Shown here: positions 43,601-54,594 of the stretch, in pieces
Layout of the letters: every line of letters starts with the position of its first letter
How positions within the stretch are numbered: the first letter of the stretch is position 1
NCBI GenBank assembly: GCA_024516035.1
Contig: CM044956.1
Location: forward strand, 23,906,383-23,970,382
Direction of reading: 5' to 3'
Source of the DNA: Bactericera cockerelli
Taxonomy: Eukaryota > Arthropoda > Insecta > Hemiptera > Triozidae
DNA length: 64,000 nt
Made by a program: the position numbers and the translations under genes
The notes under the pieces: generated by a model
Databases searched by the model: none
Told to the model about the DNA's origin: nothing
Seen by the model: only the letters and a program-made list of their open reading frames with translations

Positions 43601-45548
43601 AGTCCCTTACCTTGACTCCTCTAGTGACTAGTCCCTTACCTTGTCTCCTCTAGTGACTAGTCCCTTACCTTGACTCCTCTAGGACTAGTCCCTTACCTTG
43701 ACTCCTCTAGTGACTAGTCCCTTACCTTGACTCCTCTAGTGACAGTCCCTTACCTTGACTCTCTAGTGACTAGTCCCTTACCTTGACTCCTCTAGTGACT
43801 AGTCCCTTACCTTGTCTCCTCTAGTGACTAGTCCCTACCTTGACTCCTCTAGTGACTAGTCCCTTACCTTGCTCCTCTAGTGACTAGTCACCTTACCTTG
43901 TACTCCTCTAGTGACTAGTCCCTTACCTTGACTCCTCTAGTGACTAGTCCCTTACCTTGACTCCTCTAGTGACTAGTCCCTACCTTGCCCCTTAGTGACT
44001 AGTCCCTTACCTTGACTCCTCTAGTGACTAGTCCCTTACCTTGACTCCTCTAGTGACTAGTCCCTTACCTTGACTCCTCTAGTGACTAGTCCTTACTTGT
44101 CCTCTAGTGACTAGTCCCTTACCTTGACTCCTCTAGTGACTAGTCCCTTACCTGATCCTCTAGTGACTAGTCCCTTACCTTGACTCCTCTAGTGACTAGT
44201 CCCTTACCTTGACTCCTCTAGTGACTAGTCCCTTACCTTGCTCCTCTAGTGACTAGTCCCTTACCTTGTACTCCTCTAGTGACTAGTCCCTTACCTTGCT
44301 CCTCTAGTGACTAGTCCCTTACCTTGACTCCTCTAGTGACTAGTCCCTTACCTTGACTCCTCTAGTGACTAGTCCCTTACCTTGACTCCTCTAGTGACTA
44401 GTCCCTTACCTTGCTCCTCTAGTGACTAGTCCCTTACCTTGTCTCCTCTAGTGACTAGTCCCTTACCTTGACTCCTCTAGTGACTAGTCCCTTACCTCTT
44501 GGTACCTTCCTCTCTAGTGACTAGTCCCTTACCTTGACTCCTCTAGTGACTAGTCCCTTACCTTGTCCTCTAGTGACTAGTCCCTTACCTTGTCTCCTCT
44601 AGTGACTAGTCCCTTACCTTGACTCCTCTAGTGACTAGTCCCTTACCTTGTCTCCTCTAGTGACTAGTCCCTTACCTTGACTCCTCTAGTGACTAGTCCC
44701 TTACCTTGCTCCTCTAGTGACTAGTCCCTATACTCTTAGTGATTTCCTTCCTTGTCAGTGACTAGTCCCTTACCTTGACTCCTCTAGTGACTAGTCCCTT
44801 ACCTTGACTCCTCTAGTGACTAGTCCCTTACCTTGACTCCTCTAGTGACTAGTCCCTTACCTTGTCTCCTCTAGTGACTAGTACCTTACCTTGACTCCTC
44901 TAGTGACTAGTCCCTTACCTTGACTCCTCTAGTGACTAGTCCCTTACCTTGACTCCTCTAGTGACTAGTACCTTACCTTGACTCCTCTAGTGACTAGTCC
45001 CTTACCTTGACTCCTCTAGTGACTAGTCCCTTACCTTGACTCCTCTAGTGACTAGTCCCTTACCTTGTCTCCTCTAGTGACTAGTCCCTCACCTTGTCTC
45101 CTCTAGTGACTAGTCCCTTACCTTGTCTCCTCTAGTGACTAGTCCCTCACCTTGTCTCCTCTAGTGACTAGTCCCTTACCTTGTCTCCTCTAGTGACTAG
45201 TCCCTCACCTTGTCTCCTCTAGTGACTAGTCCCTTACCTTGTCTCCTCTAGTGATTAGTCCCTCACCTTGTCTCCTCTAGTGACTAGTCCCTTACCTTGT
45301 CTCCTCTAGTGACTAGTCCCTTACCTTGTCTCCTCTAGTGACTAGTCCCTTACCTTGACTCCTCTAGTGACTAGTCCCTTACCTTGTCTCCTCTAGTGAC
45401 TAGTCCCTTACCTTGTCTCCTCTAGCGACTAGTCCCTTACCTTGTCTCCTCTAGCGACTAGTCCCTTACCTTGACTTCTCTAGTGACTAGTCCCTTACCT
45501 TGTCTCCTCTAGTGACTAGTCCCTTACCTTGTCTCCTCTAGTGACTAT
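40684..45548. repeat. 4.86-kb tandem array of a 28-29-bp unit (~165-170 copies)
   Basis: The unit is CTCCTCTAGTGACTAGTCCC, TTACCTTGT (or ...TTGA), 29 bp with frequent 28-bp versions. On the minus strand, the sense of the host gene, each unit reads GAGGAG(T/A)CAAG|GTAAGGG. This is a copy of the end of the FN3 exon at 45736 (GAGGAGTCAAG|GT) with a near-consensus splice donor. At 45060-45265 units alternate CCCTTACC and CCCTCACC, a 58-bp higher-order repeat. About 40970-41930 carries many one-base losses. The array fills about 90% of the 5.4-kb last intron. Confidence 0.97.
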
Positions 45549-45733
45549 GTTGGGTGGAAGAGATTGCCATAGGCAATAACCCCGCCCTTTAGTTAGGACA
45601 TAATTATGTTTTCAAATAATTTCTATGCTTCTTCATTTTTATTGTTTTTTTCATTTTTTCACTGTTAAAATTATTATTTATATGTACATAATGTCCTTTT
45701 GTATCTAATAAAGAATTGTATAATAATAATAAT
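45549..45733 (+). mobile_element. Non-LTR element 3' end with (TAA)n tail
   Basis: GTTGGGTGGAAGAGATTGCC, CATAGGCAATAACCCCGCCC, then AATAAAGAATTGTATAATAA and (TAA)n. Related to 7033-7090. It sits between the array and the FN3 exon, so its tail, read on the minus strand as GTATTATTATTA, supplies the intron sequence right after the exon's donor GT. Confidence 0.75.
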
Positions 45734-45735
45734 AC

Positions 45736-45996
45736 CTTGACTCCTCGTGTAGAAGTAGAAGTCCTCGGTGGCAACCCCCACCCGTACTTGTTCATGGCTT
45801 GCACCACGGCCGCGTAGCTACTGGAGGGCTCTAGGTTCTGGATGGAGTAGGACATGACGTGGGAGAAGGTCTCGGACTTGGGCGGCAGCAGTTCCTGGTC
45901 GTGCCAGGAGCCGGCGTGCTGGTTGTGGCGGCGGAACTGGAAGTCTCCGGAGCCCGTGGCGGGGCGACGCTTGCCGCCGGTGTAAGTGTCGTTCGC
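45736..45996 (-). CDS. Ig/FN3 adhesion protein, FN3 second half
   Basis: The acceptor is CTTCAG (45997-45999). It encodes 87 codons: ANDTYTGGKRRPATGSGDFQ, ..., SWHDQELLPPKSETFSHVMS, YSIQNLEPSSSYAAVVQAMN, KYGWGLPP, RTSTSTRGVK. LEP.S.Y...V.A.N.YGWG is the conserved C-terminal strand region of a fibronectin type III domain. It is GC-rich against AT-rich surroundings. Phase 0 at both ends. The donor is CAAG|GTATTA, weak at +4 to +6 because a retroelement tail begins there. If unspliced, the frame runs on ~45 codons into the retroelement to a stop at 45604. Confidence 0.85.
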
Positions 45997-46060
45997 CTGA
46001 AGGAGGGGGAGAAATGGAGTCACGACGAGATTCATAACATTCATGTGTGAATGCTTAATT

Positions 46061-46190
46061 TGGACTATCAGTAGTTATGGAGATACAAGGAAGGTAAAAT
46101 CTCAAAATTGCCAAGTGTAGGTATACACTGTATACAATGTGAACCAATCACGAGGAATTATTGTGTCCATAATTGGCAAAGTATTTTTCC
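46061..46190 (-). repeat. Repeat family F, partial copy
   Basis: GGAGATACAAGGAAGGTAAA and ATTATTGTGTCCATAATTGG are the inverse of the first ~130 bp of the copy at 60684. It is in the FN3 intron. Confidence 0.6.
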
Positions 46191-46704
46191 ATCTGCTTTG
46201 CTTACTGACTGACAGGTCAGATCAGAATCAGTAGAAAGAGTTCATCTAGAGGTCAGATTTATTTACTGTAATGGCGAATTTCATATGAATATAGAGATCA
46301 GGCGTGGCCGGTGCTAAGAAACTGCAGCACCCCCAGACGAAAAAAAGAGAGGATTTTCTCAAGTCCTAGCTCGTACACAATGAAAATTATCACACATTTC
46401 TAGAATAATCAATGCATAAATATTATGATGGGCATTGTAAATAAACTCAAACTCTTTAGATACTGAAAGAGGGACTCTATAAATCCCATTTTAGTCCGGT
46501 TTATGTGGCAGCACACCCAAAATATTTTCCCACCCGCCGCGCCTCATAGAGATATAAGATTGGCTATAATATTATTTTTTACTCCAACGTTTTCCTTAAA
46601 TTTTAGTAAGTAACTCGGATATATTATGCATCTATTGGATTTCGATCGAATCAAAAAATCGGTTTGGCCCCTTTTTTGATTAGCACACATTAAACCTAAC
46701 TCAC

Positions 46705-46832
46705 CCGTACTTTTCTATAGAGAAGTCTGACTTTGAGAAGAGGGGGGTAGCTCTCAATCTGCCAGGTCAGGTTGTAGGAGTCCTTGGTTCGAGACATTGG
46801 GGCGCTCTTGAATTCGGCTAAACTGGGCTTGC
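46705..46832 (-). CDS. Ig/FN3 adhesion protein, FN3 first half
   Basis: The acceptor is CATTTCAG and the donor CGG|GTGAGT. It encodes (G)KPSLAEFKSAPMSRTKDS, YNLTWQIESYPPLLKVRLLY, RKVR. The NLTW...S.PPL...RLLYR pattern is the B-C strand region of an FN3 domain, with the conserved Trp. Phase 1 in (completing Gly with the Ig exon), phase 0 out. The order of Ig, then FN3, then a GPI tail fits the klingon/lachesin-like branch of insect cell-surface IgSF proteins, which mediate neuronal and septate-junction adhesion. Confidence 0.85.
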
Positions 46833-46912
46833 CTGAAATGATGAAATTGAAAATTTTAGAACTATTGAACCTTTAACATCATTGCAATCAACACTAATAT
46901 CAACTGCTAAGG

Positions 46913-47100
46913 CCAGGTTCCCACTGAACGCAACGTTTCATGCTCCGCTCTTCCTTTAGAATCAAATGAGATCGAATTCCTCTGATTGAAACATTGCTTA
47001 TCAACACTTCGCATGCAAATTTCGAGACACATTATAGCGAAACAAAATGTTGCACTCAGTTAGACTATCTGACGCTAAACAAAGTTTTCTTTCTACTCCC
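46913..47100. mobile_element. Possible hAT-like MITE fragment
   Basis: GGCCAGGTTCCCACTGAACG, CAACGTTTCATGC and CTTCCTTTAGAATCAAATGA are matched in inverse at 52070-52187. Both are partial. Confidence 0.35.
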
Positions 47101-47164
47101 TTACTCTGATTTGCTTGTGTTTGGGTTTGCATTATTTCCTTAGTTCTCTATTTACAGTTTAATA

Positions 47165-47271
47165 AAATATGAAAAAATTTGAAATCGGAGCAAAAAAATA
47201 TTATTGTTTTTACAAAAACGAACACAATACTTCCGATTTCTAATAATAGAAATTTATCGGAAGTAAAAGTT
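47165..47271 (+). repeat. Repeat family F, 3'-end fragment with hairpin
   Basis: GAAATCGGAGCAAAAAAATA, ACGAACACAATACTTCCGAT and the terminal hairpin ending CGGAAGTAA match the ends at 61543 and 62336. Confidence 0.65.
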
Positions 47272-48492
47272 CGTGGAAGCGATGTGACAGATCCTCCGAA
47301 ACTGCTGACAATTTAAGGTATACAAAATAAAACTTATCCTCAATTTTCACCGAACCTGCCCCTGGGGCAACTATACTTCTTGGAGGACTAAAAAAAGGAA
47401 ACAAAGTTTATCCTTGTTTTTTCTTCATTTTCTTGACGGCACAATATCTGTCTGGGGGGATCCAGGATACTTTGTCATTAAGTTTTTCAACACGGGAAAT
47501 ATAAAGATCTTTCTCGTGTTCCTCCTTCTCCTTCTTGTCCACATTCTTATTTATTTAATCATTTTCCGACTGGGAAATGCAGGGTGGCTCAGCAGTGCCT
47601 CGGGGTATCAATACATTTCTCCGCTCCTTCATGCTTCGACCCTTTTCTTACCTTTACATACGGGGTTCTGTGTCCGAGTAAAAGAAGCTGCATTCACAGT
47701 CATTCGAATGAAATTTTCTAATGAACTAGAATGTCCACTGTCATTAACCAATAAATTTTATAGGTTTTTGATTTGTGTCGATAGTTAGTAAAATTCATCA
47801 CTGCTGACATTTTCATATGAAATTGAAAAGTCTCAGTGGGACGAGATTCCTCACCCACCCTGTAACTCCTCACATCTCTACACCGAGGTTTGACTACTGC
47901 TCGTGATCCATAACTCAAAACAAAATCAAGAAATATGGCAGAAGACATTGGATCTGGGCGTCCATATAACCACCGTGGCCTATCTCACGGACAAAGAATT
48001 ATTATTTTTACTGCTGTGTACAACAGGCAGGAGATGGGATAAGTACTTCATGGTGGAGGTTGCGTGGAAAGGGGCAGCTTATCCCAAGTTGAAGCCTCTA
48101 GCCACATAATCATCCATTTCGTAATAATCCACACCGGAAAATTCCTCCTGACCTCCTCAGTTTTAAAATATAATATATTATAGGTCTCAGCTTTAGCTTT
48201 ATATTATACTTATTTCCAGAAAGTAGGATTACTAGTTCTACTGAGAGCAATATTTCTGTCTTGCAACGTTACAGGTATACTGACATCCTAATAATGTTAA
48301 TTTAGACATTTAAAATGCACAGAATGCTTGAACAACTAAATTACTATTATTTCAGAAATTTTCATGAACTGAAAATCACAAAAATAAAATAATTTAATAA
48401 TCCCAACTCTTAAGACTTTGTTAACACTTTTCACCTCAACAAGCAGCAGAACTATTGCCAGGTTCTCGACGCATGACGCGACGCTGCGCAGC
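47272..48492. other. Intronic DNA of the Ig/FN3 gene, nothing recognised
   Basis: No exon or repeat that I can support. Short frames here have no domain content. Confidence 0.4.
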
Positions 48493-48644
48493 GTTAGGCC
48501 GAGGCTACGATAGGAGCGTCAAGCGGCGAGCGGCAAAATGGTAATTTTATGTTTACATTTAAAACAATGGAAATGCTTAGTAGGTGTCTACGATAAAAAA
48601 AAATCGCTTGACGCTTGCCGCTTCTATCGTAGCTACAGCCTAAC
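48493..48644. mobile_element. ~150-bp MITE, GC-rich inverted ends
   Basis: GTTAGGCCGAGGCTACGATA with AGCGGCGAGCGG at the left pairs with CGCTTGACGCTTGCCGCTTC and TATCGTAGCTACAGCCTAAC at the right. The centre is AT-rich. Confidence 0.65.
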
Positions 48645-48768
48645 ACTAGGAAATGTTGTTCTCAGTGGTATCTCATCAAAGAAGAGAGCTGATATTAACC
48701 AAGCAAAGAAAAGGAAATCAATTGAAATGGTGAAAAAAGGAAACATTGAAGCAAGGAATGAGACGCAC

Positions 48769-48949
48769 CTGACAGTTCCATGTACTTCTTGGCCCGACCC
48801 AGATTGTTGTCCGCCACACAGCTATAGTTGCCGAAGTCAGTGCTCTGGACATTCTTGATGGTGAGGGTGTGCTTGTTGCCTCGGGTCTCCATGAGCCGGC
48901 GGTCCGACACTGAAGGCTCAATGAGGAACGTGTCTTGATACCAGCTCAT
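48769..48949 (-). CDS. Ig/FN3 adhesion protein, Ig domain second half
   Basis: The acceptor is GTTCACAG and the donor TCAG|GTGCGT. It encodes MSWYQDTFLIEPSVSDRRLM, ETRGNKHTLTIKNVQSTDFG, NYSCVADNNLGRAKKYMELS, G. It holds the C-strand Trp (SWYQD), the L.I..V...D.G.Y.C motif with the second disulphide Cys, and a closing NLG...K strand: a standard I-set/C2 Ig domain. Phase 0 in, phase 1 out. It completes the Ig domain begun at 55800-55703. Confidence 0.9.
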
Positions 48950-49007
48950 CTGTGAACAGAGGGAGTGAATTTTAAAAAAATCATCATAATTGTGTTAATC
49001 ACGATGT

Positions 49008-49125
49008 TTATTCGGAAGAGAATGCCGTTGGCATTAGCACCGCCCTTGATCAAGTTTTGTTTTGTTAATTTTAATTTCTATGTTTGTATATATTCTATGT
49101 TATTTGTAAATAAAACTTGATCAAA
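49008..49125 (+). mobile_element. Non-LTR element 3' end
   Basis: GGAAGAGAATGCCGTTGGCA, TTAGCACCGCCCTTGATCAA, then an AT-rich tail with AATAAAACTTGATCAA. It resembles the GAAGAGATTGCCATAGGCAA end at 45549 in layout but belongs to another subfamily. Confidence 0.5.
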
Positions 49126-49309
49126 TATGTTTAATAATGTTTAACACTTATTACTGAAACTCGCTTTACTGAATCTTTGCTGAATGACGGACTCGTGGCA
49201 CCGACCTCCGGTTACGAGTAGGCCACCTTATCCATCGAGCTACAAAGGACGATAGGGGCGTGAATCGTACCTCCATGTACATTGTACAACTACATCATCA
49301 TATCATCAT

Positions 49310-49430
49310 AGGGTGGCGTCATCGTGAGCGATGGTAGCCAGACAGTGGAGGAATAACTCAGCACTTCTACCACTGTCTTTACAAGGAGGCTAATAATTCA
49401 CAAGGGCCCCCAGAACCAAGCCGATGCTGG
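49310..49430 (+). repeat. Interspersed repeat, copy 2 (GGGTGGCGTCATCGTGA)
   Basis: Second copy of the repeat at 29331-29455, same orientation, over 90% identical by eye. Confidence 0.7.
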
Positions 49431-50729
49431 TCTACTCCCTGTTTATAGTCCCCCAGCCAGCATACTACAAATAAATCATTGGAAAATAAAACTTGAGTGG
49501 GTTGCTCTCTAGTCATGGGAAGTTTTGAAATTAAAGGAACACAATCCATCTATTTTGGTCTTCAAAGAAGGGAAATGGAGATGGCTCCAAAGAAAGCTTT
49601 AAAAAGGAAAGAAGATTGCTTTGAGAAATTCAAACAAGACACGATCATTGTGTTCCCACACTCACATACACTTAAAAAATAATCTTCAAAAGAGGAAACT
49701 TTTGACAAACCAAGAATTACTGTAAGTATGAAGGATCATGAATGCAGGTAGATATTTTCTTTTTCTTGAATGATACTTTTGAGGTTCTAGCGCAAGGAAT
49801 GTTTTTTGGTGCTCAGTCGAAACGATGCTACATCACCCATCCACAATAAATTGTGGGGACAATGTTCATCCTATCTGACGTATCTCTCTCACCGAAGTCC
49901 TCACCCCAACACACTTTAGGGCCCTTTAATCACTCAACTGTACAGCCTGGCACCTCTAGTCCCGAAATTTACATAAATAATTTCTAAAGAGAAGAGCTTT
50001 TAGTGTAGAGTAGACAACCTGTGCAAATATTTGGCTTTGATTTTTTATATCTCTCTCTGAACCTTTGATGCCGTCGTGTTTAGAGACAGGGAGGGATAAA
50101 TCATTCTTTCTTCTTCCCTCGTGCGTCCCTGAACGTTCCACCTGTTATAATTCTTGTGGTGAGGAGGGACAGTATTATCTAGTTGAGAATCTCATGTGTA
50201 CCAGGGAAAAAGGTAAATATTCTCCTTTTCTCGTGTTTGTGCATCATGTGGCTAGCTTCTCATTTTATTTTCTGTCCTCCGGGCGTATGAGACCCCCTTT
50301 GTACCTTTATTTATATCTCTGGCCGTAATTCCAGCTGTCTCTACACTCGACACGGTAATAACACGAACGAACCCTTGGAAACTGTTGCTACCTCGTACCA
50401 ATCTATCTCAAATCTTTTTGGTTCCTCGTTTTTCATCAATTGTGTGCAGATTTTTTTGTCGCTATTAAAGCTCCTCCAACTTTCCAAACCCATAAAATTG
50501 AACTATCAGGTTCGAACACTGTAAACCCAATCAAAATCAAATCTCACCCAGCGTGATAAAAAAAAAAAATCAAATCTTTTCGTTCCAAATAGAGAAGAAA
50601 ATGATCTAACATCAAACAGTAGAGTCGGAAGTCAATATCTAACTGCTAAAATATTACAATTCACTTTATCATCAAAGCGGCATCACCTACTCTTTAAAAT
50701 CACCACCTACTTTTTGCTCTAGTTTTAAA
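49431..50729. other. Intronic DNA, nothing recognised
   Basis: Part of the 6.8-kb intron between the two Ig exons of the adhesion gene. No supportable feature. Confidence 0.4.
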
Positions 50730-50731
50730 TA

Positions 50732-51521
50732 CAGGGTGGGGCGCGGCGATTTCCTTTTTTCAAACGCCCATTAAAAATAAGCTTTGATCCCTACTTGACT
50801 TCTGTTGATGGATTAGCATCAAGAAATTGGATTTTATGTCGTTTTGAACAATACAGTCAAGTAAATATTAAATGACTACCGCCATTCTCGATACACTGAT
50901 GGAGGGGATTTGTGAAGTTTCTCTCTTCTTTACTCCAACATTGCTACTGGTATACGGCCTATTTTTTGTCGGATGTTGTGCTTCAATTCATCAAGGGTCC
51001 TCGGACGATCTTTGTAAACTTCAGCCTTGAGGAAACCCCATATAAAATAGTCACAGGGGGCTAAATCTGGGAATCGCGCTGCCCGAGGACAATCACCTCC
51101 TAAGCAAATAAAATGGCCGGGAAAATTTTCACGTAATAAACCCATAGAGATTCGCGCTGTGTGAAAAGTTGCTCCATCGTGTTGAAAAGAAACGTCATGA
51201 AGACCCATTTTTCAAGATGCTTGCGAGCAGAGCGCTTAGGAGATCACGAACCCTCTCAATGTTATCAATGTCCGCTGTGGTCCTTTCCTTTTCTGAATAC
51301 AACTAGCAGTTGTACGAAAGTTTTCTACCCGTAAGAATATTGACTTGCAATCAGGAAAAATGCTTTCTGCTGCTTTCATAAAATAATTTTGACAGCTGAA
51401 CTAAATTGAAACATATATTTCCACATGCTTTGAATCTGCTGAACTTGTCAGAACTTGTGTAACTACAAGTGCCTCAGCACACTGGACGTTTCAAAAAAGG
51501 AAATTTCCGCGCCCCACCCTG
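50732..51521. mobile_element. mariner (DD41D type), internally deleted, ~790 bp
   Basis: Inverted ends of about 30 bp, CAGGGTGGGGCGCGG... on both sides with one or two mismatches, flanked by TA. It encloses a transposase remnant on the minus strand. Confidence 0.85.
50930..51208 (-). pseudogene. mariner transposase catalytic fragment
   Basis: It encodes VSFQHDGATFHTARISMGLL, RENFPGHFICLGGDCPRAAR, FPDLAPCDYFIWGFLKAEVY, continuing to IGRIPVAMLE. The HDGA Asp is the second catalytic residue and the Asp in PCDYF the third; 41 residues separate them, so the family is DD41D. The N-terminal DNA-binding half and the first Asp are missing, and downstream sequence to the C-terminus is frameshifted. 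Dead copy. Confidence 0.85.
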
Positions 51522-53526
51522 TACAAACAAAATTAGGCTCAACATCGCTAATCCTGCCGGACCATGTCCAAGAATTTACCAACGATGTCACAGGGAACAA
51601 TGTGCAGTTCTGACTCCCGACCAGTAATAGCAAAACCTGACGCATTCTCAGTTAGCCCGAAGATAATACACTTGAAGTACTGTCATGTGCCCCACCCTCA
51701 CGTCCCGCGACGTGATGTTTTCTTTTTGACTAACGAAAACAGTAATTATTTCTGACTGTCCCTTCCCTGTCCCTTCGCCAATCAGAAAAGGATTCACACA
51801 CAGTTGATGAGATTTGTACGTCATCTACACTAGAGCAAAGTATGCTATACCTACGCGTATAAAAATGTCGTACTTTTCAACAGGGTGGCCCTGACTACAA
51901 TGTTGAGTGGTGTGTGCGACTTCCCTTCTTAATTAGCTATTTTATTCTTTGTTCGTTCTGGAAATGCTTGTATTCTACTGATTGTGTACAACGGCAATGG
52001 CATACCAGATCTTGCATCTAATTTCGCTGAAGTGCAGTTAGGATTAAATCTTTTGATATTAAAAATGATTAGGATTTTGATCTCATTTGATTCTAAAGGA
52101 AGAACGAAGCATGAAACGTTGTACAAAGCTTCGCAAGGTTGCGACACGAAATATTGCACTCAGTGAGATCCACGGCCTAATATTTATCTCAAGAGCTGTC
52201 ACAGCCGTAACTCATCATCATACTAAAGGCAAAGCCTTGTCGTATTTACTAGGGTGGCCGCTAAAAGTCGACGCCAGAATTTGTCAACCCGAACCCCATA
52301 AATGATTTACCTTTCCAGATATTGAGATAGCCAAACTTTCAGCACGATTATTGCATGTCAACCTCTGCCGCAAACATTGTTCACTAACACACAAATAATT
52401 CACCCAGTATAAAGTGTAACTTCCAAACATACATCCCTCAGTGCTAGATATAGGGGATTCCTGTTATTTACTTCTCTCTAGTTCCTTATCCTGCGGGCGA
52501 TGAGCATGAGGGTGTCTCCTGTCAATGTTTACTAATGAGAGAGGATTCGAAATGGAAAAGAAAATTGGAGACAGATGTCACTCCAGCAAGCGAAAGCAAA
52601 GGAAAATCAGTTCCTCTATTTCAACAAATACAAAAAAAAATTAATGTTTCTGTTCCTTTCTACTGAATTTTTTGAGTAATTTTCCTGTGAAATTATTCAT
52701 CTAAAACGTGAAACTATTCCAATCCTGAGGCATGAACACATAGATATCACATGTTCTGAGACTCTCGAGTACGATACCTACGACAGCAATACACGAACGT
52801 GTCGAGGATATATATATGTACATTCCCACCGACAAGGCATCCGATTTTCAAGGGCAGGGTTACATTTCAAGACCCGAAGTACATAAAATGTAACACTTCC
52901 AAAGGTATCTGTACTTTGGGCTTCAATAAAATGTCATGAAAATAAAAAGAGATGGAGAGGAAAAATTAGAAGGCTTAGAGCTGCAAATGCAAGCACTTTG
53001 GGGTTCTCAGAAATATAATACGATTTCCCTAAGAGGGTCAGAAAATGGGATAAGAAAGTACAAATGTTCCTCCTGTCCTTTCACACAAGAAGACTTAATC
53101 CTCCCCTGACATGTGTAAGTATCTCTCTCACTCCTAGCCCTGACATGTGTGACCTGATTGATTTCAACCAGGACCGGAGTATAAGAAGTAGGGCTCATTT
53201 CCCTTTGAGTACATTGTGAGTGGAATCTAATATTTTTTTAGGGTAAAACGAGACTCCCTTAAGTGAGAACATATAGTGAATAGATTACTTGCTTAATAAA
53301 TCCTCGCCCGTGACTGCTATCCGATATGTAGAAAATCTTTACATTTAGGATAACTTTTTAGGTAAACAGAAGCATTCAGGTATTATAATTACAGAGATTC
53401 AATGATAAATCAGTGAGTGAATGAATCAATCAGTAGAGTCTACTCTAGGTTCCAGGGAAACTGTAATGTCCAGGAAACAAGGCCTGGGAAATTCAAAGAT
53501 AATATGGCATATAAACAATTCATTTA
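51522..53526. other. Intronic DNA, nothing firm
   Basis: Continuation of the Ig-domain intron. The segment 52070-52187 is an inverted relative of 46913-47040 (possible MITE half). Nothing else is supportable. Confidence 0.35.
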
Positions 53527-53583
53527 CCTCTCTCTTTCTCTCTCTCTCTCTCTTCTCTCTTCTCTCTCTCTTTCTCTTCTCTT

Positions 53584-53626
<43 letters not shown>

Positions 53627-53627
53627 T
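53527..53627. repeat. (CT)n/(CTTT) microsatellite
   Basis: About 100 bp of TCTCTC with regular TTT interruptions. Confidence 0.95.
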
Positions 53628-54034
53628 GTAACAAATTCCTTTATCTGTCTCTCCCCCTCACCACATGTGTAATATTAGAACACACAATACATATCCATAA
53701 TCCGGCAGGATTACGTGTGTTGTCCCCCTAGCCTCCTCCTCTGTTAAAATAATTGAAAACGGTTCGGACGTAGAATTTTTCTATCCTGCCATCTCAATCT
53801 TCCATTATCCTGTGTGTATCTTCATCCTTTCTTTCTTCTCCTGTGGTCCGTGAAAACAATTTTTCTTTTCGTCTTTCATTGTTTTAGAAGCCTATTCCCG
53901 AGAAATGGCTAATTCTTATAAGAAGAGGTCATCAAATAATCGTGTAGGAAGCTAATTGCAATACTCCTGTGAGGTTTAAAGATTGTGACTACTGCTCGTC
54001 ACCAAGAGGTCGTCAATTCGAACCCGCGCCGCGG

Positions 54035-54316
54035 TTTTTTTTTTTTTTTTTTTTTTTTGTGATAAGGACAGACGTCGGGAGAAAACGGAGGAAAATCAGC
54101 TGAGCTGAGAAGGGAGGACTGATATGCTGCCTCCAGAGTTTGAAGACAACAGCTCAGACCTCCGATACTGAGAACGCCGCAGGCATTCCTCTTGTCATGG
54201 ACTCGAGGTTCCCTCACCTATCCTACGCCGTACGGCCAAACTCTAAAAACCCCCTTTTCCTCACGACGTCCGCGCTCTGACTCAAAGCGTCTGGGCACCA
54301 GATATAATACTTCCAG
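54035..54316 (-). mobile_element. Retroposed RNA copy with poly(A) and 15-bp target duplication
   Basis: A run of 24 T (54035-54058) is the A tail of a minus-strand insert whose 5' end is at about 54316. ACCCGCGCCGCGGTT occurs at 54022-54036 and 54317-54331, a perfect target duplication. The ~255-nt body (from CTGGAAGTATTATATCTGGT to CCGACGTCTGTCCTTATCAC) has no ORF or pol III boxes that I can see. The source RNA is unknown. It split an older tRNA-like SINE (B box GTCAATTCGAACC at 54012). Confidence 0.75.
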
Positions 54317-54594
54317 ACCCGCGCCGCGGTTGGACAGAATTTACTCACAAGTTGTTGTTGTCAATTCCGGCTAACTCAGCTGGTTGAGATTACTGTGGTT
54401 AGCTGGTACAGTGGTACATTCTCTGTGAGTGAATAATTCAGGATGTAAAAAACCTAACCTCATTGACTCTGACTTCTCTAATGTTAAATTCACACAACTG
54501 TGTACAATACTGTCACAGTTCTAGATAAATTAGAATCTAAAATGGTGAGGTCGAACATGTGCATAAATAAACTGGTAAAACGCCACACGAATTT

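Noticed and set aside
40684..45548. CRISPR-like array (regular 28-29-bp repeats)
   Set aside because: There are no unique spacers: the units are head-to-tail, the genome is eukaryotic with introns, and the unit matches a neighbouring exon end.
50065..50328. 87-codon ORF in the Ig intron
   Set aside because: No domain or splice continuity with the surrounding gene; low-complexity composition.
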